A DNA stretch of 64,000 nt from S5-327 sp965200975 (lineage in GTDB: Bacteria; Chloroflexota; Dehalococcoidia; Lucifugimonadales; Australimonadaceae): positions 1,426,001 through 1,490,000 of the forward strand of contig OZ241740.1 of the NCBI GenBank assembly GCA_965200975.1. The letters run 5' to 3'. The translations under genes were made by a program, and so were the position numbers. Below, one piece after another: positions 25,201 through 33,724 of the stretch; the first letter of the stretch is position 1; every line of letters starts with the position of its first letter. The notes beneath the pieces were generated by a model. It saw only the letters and a program-made list of their open reading frames with translations. It was not told where the DNA came from and searched no databases.

Positions 25201-26886
25201 TTACTCCCATTCGATGGTGCCCGGCGGCTTGCTCGTTATGTCGTACACCACCCTGTTCACGCTGGGGACCTCGTTCACGATCCGGTTCGAAATTCGGGCC
25301 AGCATCTCATACGGCAGACGCGCCCAGTCCGCCGTCATTGCGTCCTCGCTGGTAACGGCCCGCAACGCGACAACGTGCTGGTACGTGCGCTGATCGCCCA
25401 TCACTCCAACGGTGCGCGTATCGGTCAGCACCGCGAAGCTCTGCCACAGCTTGTCGTACAGGCCGTCAGCCTTGATCTCGTCCATCACTATCCAGTCGGC
25501 GGCGCGCAGCGCCTCCAGCTTCTCGAACGTAACGTCGCCAATCACCCGAATGGCGAGCCCGGGGCCGGGGAACGGCTGACGGTTCAGTATCTCCGGCGGG
25601 AGCCCCAGCTCGGCCCCGGCCTCCCGCACTTCATCCTTGAACAGGTAGCGCAGCGGCTCCACCAGCTTCAGCTTCATCCGCTCGGGGAGCCCCCCCACGT
25701 TGTGGTGAGTCTTGATCTTGTGCGAGGCCGACGACTCCGCCGTCTGGCTCTCGATCACGTCCGGATACAGCGTGCCCTGCGCCAGGAAGTCGACGGTGCC
25801 GATCGCCCCGGCCTGCTCCTCGAACACGTTGATGAACTCGGCCCCGATGATCCGCCGCTTCTGCTCCGGATCGACGACTCCCGCAAGCGCAGAGAGAAAC
25901 CGCTCCGCCGCGTCGACGTACACCAGGTTCAGGCCAATGTTGCGCGCGAACACGTCGCGCACGCGCTCCGGCTCCTCCCGGCGCAAGAGTCCGTTGTTCA
26001 CGAATATGCACGTCAGCTGGTCGCCAATCGCCTCGTGCGCCAGCTTCGCCGTAACTGCGGAGTCCACCCCTCCGGACAGCGCGCAGATGACCCGGCCGCC
26101 GCCTACTTGCTCGCGGATGCGCCGGATGCTCTCTGCGACGAAGTTCCCCGGCGTCCACGATCCCGACGCTCCGCACGCCCGGTACACGAAATTGCGCAGC
26201 ACGCGCGATCCCTGCGGGGTGTGCGCCACTTCGGGGTGAAACTGAATGCCGTACACCCCGGCGTCGTTCGCCATCGCCGCGATCGGCGAGTTCTCGCTGT
26301 ACGCGATCGCGCGGAAGCCCGGCGGCAGCGCGTCGATACGATCGCCGTGGCTCATCCACACCGGGCTCTCGTCGTCGAGCCCCTCGAACAGCACGCTGGG
26401 GTCGTTCCGGTGGACTACTGCGAAGCCGTACTCCCGCTGAGCCGCCCGCGCCACGACGCCCCCCAGCTGATGCGCGATCAGCTGCATGCCGTAACAGATA
26501 CCGAGCACCGGCACTCCGGCTTCGAACACCCACGGCTGCGCCAGCGGCGCGCCCTCTTCGTACACCGACGCCGGGCCGCCGGACAGGATGACGCCTTTCA
26601 GGTCGAGCCCGTCCACCGCCTCCCGCGGAGCGTCCGGCGGAATGATCTCGCAGTACACGTTCTGCTCGCGGACGCGCCGGGCTATCAGCCGGCTGTACTG
26701 GGAGCCGTAGTCGATAACGGCGATGGCTTCCGCGCCTACTCTCGCCGGAGCGTCCTTGCCGCCGTCGCTCCTGCGCGAGCCTTCGTGCTCCTGGGCTATC
26801 TCCAGGTACGTCGAGACTTCGACGTCGCCGCTCGTCGCAACCCTGTGCGAGGCTGCGGCGGGCGGCTGAGCATGGTCGTCGGGCAT
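25201..26886 (-). CDS. guaA: GMP synthase, glutamine-hydrolysing
   Basis: A 561-residue two-domain enzyme converting XMP to GMP. The class I amidotransferase domain shows AVIDYGSQYSRLIARRV, the nucleophile in GICYGMQLIAHQLGG and FHPEVAHTP. The ATP-pyrophosphatase domain has ALSGGVDSAVTAKLAHEA, and the protein ends in YDITSKPPGTIEWE. Residues 1-50 are a charged extension not typical of GuaA; no other plausible start codon lies closer. It appears to be the first gene of the leftward purine operon. Confidence 0.96.
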   Translation of the reverse strand: MPDDHAQPPAAASHRVATSGDVEVSTYLEIAQEHEGSRRSDGGKDAPARVGAEAIAVIDYGSQYSRLIARRVREQNVYCEIIPPDAPREAVDGLDLKGVILSGGPASVYEEGAPLAQPWVFEAGVPVLGICYGMQLIAHQLGGVVARAAQREYGFAVVHRNDPSVLFEGLDDESPVWMSHGDRIDALPPGFRAIAYSENSPIAAMANDAGVYGIQFHPEVAHTPQGSRVLRNFVYRACGASGSWTPGNFVAESIRRIREQVGGGRVICALSGGVDSAVTAKLAHEAIGDQLTCIFVNNGLLRREEPERVRDVFARNIGLNLVYVDAAERFLSALAGVVDPEQKRRIIGAEFINVFEEQAGAIGTVDFLAQGTLYPDVIESQTAESSASHKIKTHHNVGGLPERMKLKLVEPLRYLFKDEVREAGAELGLPPEILNRQPFPGPGLAIRVIGDVTFEKLEALRAADWIVMDEIKADGLYDKLWQSFAVLTDTRTVGVMGDQRTYQHVVALRAVTSEDAMTADWARLPYEMLARISNRIVNEVPSVNRVVYDITSKPPGTIEWE

Positions 26887-26991
26887 ATCCTCTAGTCTCC
26901 CTCGAGCCGCCGCTCTGAGGGGCGGCGGGCGAGTAGTGCAGGGGAGGGGCTCCTAGTATCCGCCGCCGCGCCGCTCAAGGCAACCGCGCAT

Positions 26992-27000
26992 TGTTATACT
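26992..27000 (+). promoter_or_regulatory. Extended -10 promoter for the tsaC-pgk-tpiA operon
   Basis: TGT-TATACT forms a good extended -10. Transcription would start near 27007, about 20 bp before the tsaC ATG. It lies in the 141-bp divergent spacer between guaA and tsaC, which otherwise shows only a GC-rich stretch. Confidence 0.5.
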
Positions 27001-27027
27001 TGACCCCGCCGCGCCGGTCGGTCAGCT

Positions 27028-27675
27028 ATGCCGCGAGTCATCGACAACCCCAACAATCGCTCCGTCGCTTCCATCCTGCTCCGCGAGAGCGGAGTCGTCG
27101 CATACCCCACCGACACTGTCTACGGACTCGGCGCCGCAGTCTTCAACTACGCCGCAGTCTCGTCCCTTTTCGTCATCAAGGGGCGGAGCCGCGACCAGGG
27201 CGTCCCTGTTCTCATCGCTTCCGAGTCCCAGCTCCACGAAGTGGCCTCGGAAGTCTCCGACGACGCCTACGCGCTCGCCAAGGCCTTCTGGCCCGGCGCC
27301 CTCACCCTTGTTATGCCGCGGCGCCGCGATATGCCCGCCCTCGTCGCCGGCGGAGGCGCGACCATCGCCGTCCGGCTCCCCGACCATCCCTGCCCGCAAG
27401 CCCTCATCCAGGCCCTTGGCGCGCCCATCACCGGCACCAGCGCCAACCGCCACGACGGCCCCGAACCGACTTCCGCGGACGAAGTCCAGCGGCAGCTGGG
27501 CAGCCGCCTCAGCCTCATCCTCGACGGCGGACCAAGCCCGCGGTCCGTCCCTTCCACGATCGTCGACGCTACCGCGGCGCCCGCCAGAGTCTTGCGCCTC
27601 GGCGCCATTACGATTGAGGAACTGCAGAACGTCTGCGCCGTCGTCGGGCCGGAGCCCTCGCCCGACAGAAAGTAG
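27028..27675 (+). CDS. tsaC: L-threonylcarbamoyladenylate synthase
   Basis: A 215-residue YrdC/Sua5-family protein that makes threonylcarbamoyl-AMP for the t6A37 modification of tRNAs. Motifs: GVVAYPTDTVYGLGA, KGRSRDQGVPVLI, FWPGALTLVMPRR, TIAVRLPDHP and ITGTSANRHDG. There is no C-terminal Sua5 domain, so it is the short TsaC/YrdC type. First gene of a run with pgk, tpiA and miaA; miaA is also a tRNA A37 enzyme. Confidence 0.93.
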   Translation: MPRVIDNPNNRSVASILLRESGVVAYPTDTVYGLGAAVFNYAAVSSLFVIKGRSRDQGVPVLIASESQLHEVASEVSDDAYALAKAFWPGALTLVMPRRRDMPALVAGGGATIAVRLPDHPCPQALIQALGAPITGTSANRHDGPEPTSADEVQRQLGSRLSLILDGGPSPRSVPSTIVDATAAPARVLRLGAITIEELQNVCAVVGPEPSPDRK

Positions 27676-27680
27676 CCTCG

Positions 27681-28709
27681 ATGCCTCCAAGCGAGCTTCC
27701 CGACCTCCTCGATCCTCATGCGCTCATCGTCGAGCAAGCGTTGCGCGCAAGCTTCGCCCTGGCCCCCGCCCCCGACATCCCGCTCTATCGAATGATGCAG
27801 CACCAGCTCGGATGGGTCGATCAGGCCGGCGAGGAGCGCAACGCGCAACAGCCGCGCCTGCTCGGCAGCCTCTGCATCGAGGCGCACAACGCGCTCGCGC
27901 CGGACGAGCCGCCTCGCGCCGCGCCCGCCGCCTCCGCCATCGAGCTGTTCCGCGAGTCCGTCCGCGTCCACGAGGATATGCAGACCGCCGCCCAGCAGCG
28001 CGCCGGGCAGGAAGCCGTCTGGTGGGTGTGGGGCCCCGCGCAGGCGATCAACGTCGGCGACGGGCTCCACGCCCTCGCCCTGCTCACGCTGATGCGCGCA
28101 AAGGACGACCTCGGCGCCGACGGCGCCCTCGCCGCCACCGCGGTTCTCGACGACGCGGCTCTCCAATACTATGAGGGCCAATTCCTCGACCTGCAGATGC
28201 AGGAGCGGGTCGATGTCACCGAGACGCAGCACGAGCGCATGGCGCGCAGCAAGCACGGCGCGCTCTTCGGCGGCGCGCTCGCCCTCGGCGCCGTCTGCGC
28301 GGGCGCCGGCGACGAAACCGTCGGCGCCTGGCGCGACGCAGGAGTCGCCATCGGCGCGGGAGCGCTGATAGCGGCGGAAGCCCGCGTCTTCTGGGGCGAC
28401 GACGCAGGCGACGACGCAGGGCGCGCCCTCAACAAGAGCAAGCTCTACCCCGTCGTCGCCGCCCTCGCCGGCGGCAGCCTCGCCCAGAAGCGCGAACTCG
28501 GCGCCTACTACTTCAAGCGCGTCATCGAACCCGGCGACCTCGACGGCATCCGGAGCATCCTCGACGCCGCCGGCGCCCGCGACAAGACGGCCCAGGCCGT
28601 CGAGTCCGCGCGCAATAGCGCCCTGGAGACGATAGAAGCCGCGGGCGCAGACTCCTCCGTCCTGCAGCGCTGGCAGACCATTACCGACGCCCTGGTCTGC
28701 ATGCCATGA
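27681..28709 (+). CDS. Polyprenyl-synthetase-like protein with degenerate Asp-rich motifs
   Basis: A 342-residue all-helical protein. Residues about 88-128 (ELFRESVRVHEDMQTAAQQR, then WGPAQAINVGDGLHALALL) follow the isoprenyl diphosphate synthase pattern, in which an HDDxxD-xxRRG block precedes GxxxAIxxGD. Here the first Asp-rich motif reads HEDMQTAAQQR and lacks the metal-binding aspartates. The second half keeps WGDDAGDDAGRALNKSKLYP, comparable to the GK...KxTlP region. It is likely a catalytically altered or inactive homolog, perhaps a regulatory partner or an enzyme on another substrate. It starts 5 bp after tsaC and overlaps pgk by 4 bp (ATGA). Confidence 0.6.
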   Translation: MPPSELPDLLDPHALIVEQALRASFALAPAPDIPLYRMMQHQLGWVDQAGEERNAQQPRLLGSLCIEAHNALAPDEPPRAAPAASAIELFRESVRVHEDMQTAAQQRAGQEAVWWVWGPAQAINVGDGLHALALLTLMRAKDDLGADGALAATAVLDDAALQYYEGQFLDLQMQERVDVTETQHERMARSKHGALFGGALALGAVCAGAGDETVGAWRDAGVAIGAGALIAAEARVFWGDDAGDDAGRALNKSKLYPVVAALAGGSLAQKRELGAYYFKRVIEPGDLDGIRSILDAAGARDKTAQAVESARNSALETIEAAGADSSVLQRWQTITDALVCMP

Positions 28710-29893
28710 CGAAGATGACCATCCACGACGTCGACTGGCAGGGCAAGCGCGCCCTCGTACGCGTCGATTTCAACGTTCCGTTCGAGCGGGGCGGCGCGCG
28801 CATCTCCGACGACATCCGCATCCGCGAGGCGCTCCCCACCATCCAGCATTTGCGCGGCGCCGGCGCCTCCGTCGTCCTCTGCACCCACCTCGGACGCCCC
28901 GGCGGCAAGCCCGCCCCCGACCTCGAACTCGGACCCGTCGCCCAGCGCCTCTCCGAACTCCTTGGCGCTCCCGCCGCCTATATCCACGACGCGCCCGGCG
29001 ACGAGGCCCGGCAAGCAGCCGCCGCGCTCGCGCCCGGCGATGTGCTGCTCGTCGAGAACATCCGGTTCTGGCCCGGCGAAGAGGCGAACGACGCCGGGTT
29101 CGCCGCAGCCCTTGCGGCGCTGGCCGACGTGTACGTGAACGACGCATTCGGCGCCGCGCACCGCGCCCACGCCTCCACCGAGGGCGTGGCCCGCTTCCTG
29201 CCAGCCGTCGCCGGCCTCCTGATGGAGAAGGAGGTCGCGTTCCTCGGAAGCGTCCTGCACAACCCCAGCCGTCCGCTCGCGGCTCTCCTCGGCGGCGCCA
29301 AGGTGAGCGACAAGCTCAAGGTGATCGACCGGCTCATCGGCCACGCCGACGAGCTGTTCGTCGGCGGCGGGATGGCGGCGACGTTCCTCAAGGCAAAAGG
29401 CTGCGAAATCGGCGCCTCGCTCGTAGAGGAAGAGCTCGTCGGCTTCTGCGCGGAGACGCTGGCAAGGGCCGAGAACGCAGGCTCGGCCATTAATTTGCCC
29501 GCAGACGTAGTCGTCGCCGACAAAATCGAGCCCGGCGCCGCTGCTTCCGTCGCTCCGGCCAACCAGTCGCCCCCGGGCATGATGATCCTCGACATCGGCC
29601 CCGCAACCGCCGCCGACTACGCCAGGCGCCTCGCCGCAATGGGCTCCGTCGTCTGGAACGGCCCCATGGGCGTCTTCGAAGTCCCCCCGTTCGACCAGGG
29701 AACGCGGGCTGTCGCCGGGGCGCTCGCCGCAAGCGAAGCCGTTACGGTCATCGGCGGCGGGTCGACCGCAGAGGCTGTCGGCGCTCTCGGGCTAGCGGAG
29801 AAGATGTCGCACGTCTCCACCGGCGGCGGCGCTTCCCTCGAATTCCTCGAAGGCAAGGAACTTCCCGGCGTCGCCGCGCTGAACGACAGGTGA
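28706..29893 (+). CDS. pgk: Phosphoglycerate kinase
   Basis: A 395-residue glycolytic kinase. Blocks: RALVRVDFNVPFE, VVLCTHLGRPGGKPAPD, LLGGAKVSDKLKVIDRLIG, VVWNGPMGVFEVPPF and the C-terminal TVIGGGSTAEAV with STGGGASLEFLEGKELPG. The ATG overlaps the preceding stop as ATGA. Confidence 0.97.
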   Translation: MTKMTIHDVDWQGKRALVRVDFNVPFERGGARISDDIRIREALPTIQHLRGAGASVVLCTHLGRPGGKPAPDLELGPVAQRLSELLGAPAAYIHDAPGDEARQAAAALAPGDVLLVENIRFWPGEEANDAGFAAALAALADVYVNDAFGAAHRAHASTEGVARFLPAVAGLLMEKEVAFLGSVLHNPSRPLAALLGGAKVSDKLKVIDRLIGHADELFVGGGMAATFLKAKGCEIGASLVEEELVGFCAETLARAENAGSAINLPADVVVADKIEPGAAASVAPANQSPPGMMILDIGPATAADYARRLAAMGSVVWNGPMGVFEVPPFDQGTRAVAGALAASEAVTVIGGGSTAEAVGALGLAEKMSHVSTGGGASLEFLEGKELPGVAALNDR

Positions 29894-29897
29894 CGCC

Positions 29898-30677
29898 ATG
29901 ACTGCAGGCGCTATGCGCACCCCCCTCGTAGGCGGCAACTGGAAGATGAACCCCCCGGACGTCGCAGATGCGGCGCGCCTCGCCTCCGCGATCAGAACGG
30001 CCACGGAGGACATCTCCGGCGCCGCGCGTCTCGTCTGCCCTCCGTTCGTCGCCTTGGCCGCAGTGGCGGAAGTCGTGCGCGGCTCCGGCGTCGGCGTCGG
30101 CGCGCAGAATATGCACCCCGAAGCGAAGGGCGCCTTTACCGGCGAGATCGCCGTCTCGATGCTGCGCGAGCTCTGCTCCCACGCCGTCATCGGGCACTCC
30201 GAGCGCCGCCATCTCTTCGGCGAAACCGACGCGTTCATCAACGCCAAGGCGAAGGCGGCCCTCGGCGCGGGGATCACGCCCATCCTCTGCGTCGGCGAAA
30301 CGCTCGCCGAGCGCGAGGCGGGCAGGGCGGAGGCCGTCGTGGCGGCCCAGCTGCAGAACGGGCTCGACGGCGTCCCTGCCGCCGAAGTCGTCGTCGCCTA
30401 CGAACCCGTCTGGGCTATCGGGACGGGACTCGCCGCAACGCCTGCGACGGCCCAGGAGATGATCGCCTTCGCGCGCCGCACTATCGAGCGCATCGACAGC
30501 CCCGGCGCAGCAGCAGCCGCGCTCATCCTCTACGGAGGAAGCGTGAACCCGGCCAACGCCGGCGAACTCGCAGCCCAGCCCGACATCGACGGCGCCCTCG
30601 TGGGAGGCGCAAGCCTCGTCGCCGACGATTTCGCAGCCATCGTCCGCGACTTCGCCGCACGAAGCGGGGGCGGGTAG
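29898..30677 (+). CDS. tpiA: Triose-phosphate isomerase
   Basis: A 259-residue TIM barrel. Active-site elements: GGNWKMN (Lys), IGHSERRHLFGE (His), VVAYEPVWAIGTG (Glu) and LYGGSVNPANAGELA (phosphate loop). ATG 29898 is 4 bp after pgk; ATG 29913 (MRTPLVGGNWKM) is an equally good start by family comparison. Confidence 0.97.
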   Translation: MTAGAMRTPLVGGNWKMNPPDVADAARLASAIRTATEDISGAARLVCPPFVALAAVAEVVRGSGVGVGAQNMHPEAKGAFTGEIAVSMLRELCSHAVIGHSERRHLFGETDAFINAKAKAALGAGITPILCVGETLAEREAGRAEAVVAAQLQNGLDGVPAAEVVVAYEPVWAIGTGLAATPATAQEMIAFARRTIERIDSPGAAAAALILYGGSVNPANAGELAAQPDIDGALVGGASLVADDFAAIVRDFAARSGGG

Positions 30678-30705
30678 CCCCGGCGTCCCGCCCCGCAGTC
30701 CGCCG

Positions 30706-31623
30706 GTGGACAATTCGCAGCGAGTCCTCTTCATCGCCGGGCCGACCGCCGCCGGCAAGACCGACGCCGCCGTAGAACTCGCCTCGCTCGCCTCTATCGA
30801 AGTCGTCAACGCCGACAGCCGGCAGGTCTACCGGGGAATGTCCATCGGCGCCGCGAAACCCTCCGCCGAAGCGCAAGCAGCCGTCCGCCACCGCCTGCTC
30901 GACGTAGCCGCCCCCGATGAGCCCTTCAGCCTCGCCGCCTTTCTCGCCCTCGCGCGCGCCGCCATCGAGGAGATCGCCGCGCGCGGAAAAACGCCGGTCG
31001 TCGTTGGCGGCTCCGGGCAGTACGTGTGGGGACTCGGAGAGGGGTGGCGGCCTCCGCCTGCGCCTCCCAATCACGCGCTGCGGCGGGAGTTGGAGGCGCT
31101 CGCAGAGCGCGAAGGCGCCGGCGCGCTCCACCAGCGTCTCCGCGCAGTCGACCCAACGGCGGCGGACGCTATCGATCCGCGCAACGTCCGGCGCGTCGCT
31201 CGCGCTATCGAAGTGTACGAGGTCACCGGCGCGCCGTTCTCGCTGCAGCGCCGGAAGACTGCTCCCGGGTTCACGCCGCTCGTCCTCGGTCTGCGCCCCG
31301 CAACCCGCGCGGAGCTCCACCGCCGCATCGATGCGCGCGTCGATGCGATGCTCGCGAGCGGCTGGCTCGACGAAGTTCGCGCGCTGCTCGACGCGGGGTA
31401 CGCTCCGGAACTGCCGGCCTTCTCCGCAGCAGGCTACCGGGAGCTCGCCGCCCATCTCGCGGGCGCGCTCGGCCTCGACGAGGCAGTCGCCCGGACGAAG
31501 CACGCGACTCACCGGCTCGCCCGCGCGCAGGGCGCCTGGTTCAAGGCGGGAGACCCGCGCATCGCCTGGAGCAGCGACACCGCCGCCCTCGTCGAGAGCG
31601 CGCTGGCGGCCCTCCGCACTTGA
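30706..31623 (+). CDS. miaA: tRNA dimethylallyltransferase
   Basis: A 305-residue enzyme adding the dimethylallyl group to A37 of tRNAs that read UNN codons. P-loop GPTAAGKTDAAVELA; DSRQVYRGMSIGAAKPS; VVGGSGQYVWGLGEGW; the core NVRRVARAIEVYEVTGAPFS and the C-terminal SAAGYRELAAHLAG with TKHATHRLARAQGAWF. Start is GTG 30706, chosen because the family N-terminus (QRVLFIAGPTA) follows directly. Confidence 0.94.
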   Translation: MDNSQRVLFIAGPTAAGKTDAAVELASLASIEVVNADSRQVYRGMSIGAAKPSAEAQAAVRHRLLDVAAPDEPFSLAAFLALARAAIEEIAARGKTPVVVGGSGQYVWGLGEGWRPPPAPPNHALRRELEALAEREGAGALHQRLRAVDPTAADAIDPRNVRRVARAIEVYEVTGAPFSLQRRKTAPGFTPLVLGLRPATRAELHRRIDARVDAMLASGWLDEVRALLDAGYAPELPAFSAAGYRELAAHLAGALGLDEAVARTKHATHRLARAQGAWFKAGDPRIAWSSDTAALVESALAALRT

Positions 31624-31707
31624 CGCGCCGCGTGCGCTCGTAGGAACCTAGCCCCGCTCCTCCGCAACTCGGCGAGAGGAGAGACCACCCACAAGAGAGC
31701 AGGTGAC

Positions 31708-32382
31708 ATGGCAGGCTATCTCGACCCCAACGACCCGATCGTGCAGGCGTTCGCCGTCCTCGGAACCACGCCCGTGAGCGACGCAATGGACCGGCTAGGA
31801 CTCATCGGCCAGTGCCTCGGCATCAAGCCCGTCGACCGCGACTTCACCCTCTGCGGACGCGCCCACACCGTCCGCAACGAGCCGATGACCGCCGGACACA
31901 AGGGCGAAAGCGTCGGCGACTACATCGACGAGGTCAAGGCCGGCGAGGTCGTCGTTATCGACAACGGCGGGCGCCTCGACGCCACCGTCTGGGGCGACAT
32001 CCTCACCATCATGGCCGACCGCAACAACCTCGGCGGCACCGTCATCCACGGCGTCTGCCGCGACTCCAATCGCGCGCTCAAACTCAACTACCCCATCTTC
32101 TCCCGCGGGACGTATATGCGCACCGGCAAAGACCGCGTCCGCGCCGACGCCTACCAGGAGCCCGTCTCCCTCGGCGAGGTGCGCGTCCTCCCCGGCGATC
32201 TCCTCCTCGGCGACGGCGACGGCGTGCTCGTCATCGCCCGCGAACACGAGGAGGCTGTCCTCAAAGCCGCCCAGGAGATCGACGCCGCCGAAGAGCGCAT
32301 CCGCAACGAAATCATGCAGGGCAGCCGCCTCGACGCCGCCCGCCAGAAGTTCCAGTACCACTCCCTGCAAAGCCGGGCATAG
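31708..32382 (+). CDS. RraA-family protein, probable HMG/CHA-type aldolase
   Basis: A 224-residue RraA-fold protein. Features: TTPVSDAMDRLG, GESVGDYIDEVKAGEVVVID, TVWGDILTIMA, VIHGVCRDSNRAL (active-site Arg-Asp) and LPGDLLLGDGDGVLVI (metal-site loop). RraA-fold enzymes include the class II aldolase cleaving 4-carboxy-4-hydroxy-2-oxoadipate to pyruvate and oxaloacetate, as well as non-enzymatic RNase E regulators. The next two genes belong to the same pathway type, so the aldolase role is favoured. A purine-rich GAGAGCAGGTG precedes ATG 31708. Confidence 0.72.
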   Translation: MAGYLDPNDPIVQAFAVLGTTPVSDAMDRLGLIGQCLGIKPVDRDFTLCGRAHTVRNEPMTAGHKGESVGDYIDEVKAGEVVVIDNGGRLDATVWGDILTIMADRNNLGGTVIHGVCRDSNRALKLNYPIFSRGTYMRTGKDRVRADAYQEPVSLGEVRVLPGDLLLGDGDGVLVIAREHEEAVLKAAQEIDAAEERIRNEIMQGSRLDAARQKFQYHSLQSRA

Positions 32383-32492
32383 GGAGACAGTACGAGGGCA
32401 AGCCCCTCAGTGAGCGTCGTTATCGCCTGGAACAAGAGCGCCTGGGATTAGACGAACAGGGCGAGGACGAGGGGCAGAGCGTTACGTCCGCG

Positions 32493-32535
32493 GGGGGCTT
32501 GCCTCTCCTTCGCTAAGCGGGGAGGGCAAGCCCCC
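32493..32535. repeat. Strong hairpin in the RraA-PrpF spacer
   Basis: GGGGGCTTGCC pairs with GGCAAGCCCCC (11 bp) around a 20-nt loop, with no T-tract after it. GGGCAAGCCCC occurs again at about 32397-32407, so the spacer 32383-32611 carries at least two related copies. It may be a transcript-stability element or a decayed repeat; nothing else is visible in this spacer. Confidence 0.4.
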
Positions 32536-32611
32536 ACTTGACCGCCCACCGCGGGCGCGGCTACCGTTGCGCCTAACGCATCCATCATCCCCACTGGAGG
32601 GCGATCTCGCT

Positions 32612-33724
32612 ATGCAGACGGCAATCCCCTGTGTGTTTATGCGCGGCGGCACGTCGCGCGGCCCCTACTTCCTCGCTTCCGACCTCCCCGCTGACCCCGA
32701 AACCCGCGACAAGGTGCTCCTCGCCGTGATGGGCTCGCCCGACGACCGCCAGATCGACGGACTCGGCGGCGCCGACCCCCTCACCAGCAAGGTCGCCATC
32801 GTCGGCCCCCCAACCCGCGAAGACTGCGATGTCGACTACCTGTTCGCCCAGGTCGTCGTCAACGAGGCCGTCGTCGACGTCAGCCCCAACTGCGGCAATA
32901 TGCTCGCCGGCATCGGCCCCTTCGCCATCGAACACGGACTCCTCCCCGCAGCCAACGGCGAAACCGTCGTCCGCATCCATATGGTCAACTCCGGCGACAG
33001 GGCCATTGCCCGCGTTATGACCCCGGGCGGGCAGGTCGAGTACCAGGGCGGCGCCCGCATCGACGGCGTCCCCGGCACAGCCGCCCCGATTATGATCGAC
33101 GTCGAGGACACCGCAGGCTCCTTCTGCGGCGCGCTCTTCCCCACCGGCAACCGCATCGACGTCATCGACGGCGTTGAGTGCTCACTGATGGACAACGGCA
33201 TGCCGGTCGTCGCAATGCGCGCCGCCGACCTCGGACGCTCCGGCTACGAGTCCCGCGACGCCCTCAACGCCGACACGGAACTGAAGGAGCGCATCGAGAG
33301 CATCCGCCTCCAAGCCGGCCATCTCATGAACCTCGGCGACGTAACCGACAACGTCGTCCCCAAGATGTTCCTGCTCGCGCCGCCCGCCGCCGGAGGCGCC
33401 ATCTGCACCCGCTCCTACATTCCAAAGGTCGCCCACGCCTCCATCGGCGTCCTCGCCGCGCTCACCGTCGCAACCGCCGCCGTCTTCCCCGGCACGACCG
33501 CCTACGACCTTGCGGCGCGGCCCGAGGGCAGCCGCAAGATGCTGATGCTCGAACATCCCACGGGCGACTACGGCGTCGAGCTCGAACTGGGCGGCTCGGA
33601 ATCCGATCCCGTCATCGAGCGCGCCGCTATGCTCCGCACCGCCCGCAAACTGATGGAAGGCTCCGTCTACGTGCCGGCGAACGTGTGGGAGGGCAACCTC
33701 GCCCTCGCGGAGGCAAGAGCGTAA
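32612..33724 (+). CDS. PrpF/4-oxalomesaconate tautomerase-like isomerase
   Basis: A 370-residue protein of the PrpF superfamily (diaminopimelate-epimerase fold). Features: IPCVFMRGGTSRGPYF, IDGLGGADPLTSKVAIVG, VSPNCGNMLAGIGPFAIEHG (the conserved Cys-Gly-Asn block) and a second-half segment VPKMFLLAPPAAGG. Members isomerise 4-oxalomesaconate (GalD/LigU) or methylaconitate (PrpF). Between an RraA aldolase and a PDC-lactonase-like gene, the oxalomesaconate role is most likely. I chose ATG 32612 (MQTAIPCVFMRGG) over an upstream TTG at 32567, because GGAGG precedes it and the family starts there. The stop overlaps the next ATG (TAATG). Confidence 0.82.
   Translation: MQTAIPCVFMRGGTSRGPYFLASDLPADPETRDKVLLAVMGSPDDRQIDGLGGADPLTSKVAIVGPPTREDCDVDYLFAQVVVNEAVVDVSPNCGNMLAGIGPFAIEHGLLPAANGETVVRIHMVNSGDRAIARVMTPGGQVEYQGGARIDGVPGTAAPIMIDVEDTAGSFCGALFPTGNRIDVIDGVECSLMDNGMPVVAMRAADLGRSGYESRDALNADTELKERIESIRLQAGHLMNLGDVTDNVVPKMFLLAPPAAGGAICTRSYIPKVAHASIGVLAALTVATAAVFPGTTAYDLAARPEGSRKMLMLEHPTGDYGVELELGGSESDPVIERAAMLRTARKLMEGSVYVPANVWEGNLALAEARA

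Noticed and set aside
25093..26895. Long plus-strand frame opposite guaA
   Set aside because: Antisense shadow of a well-recognised gene; composition rich in Arg, His and Val as expected for such shadows.
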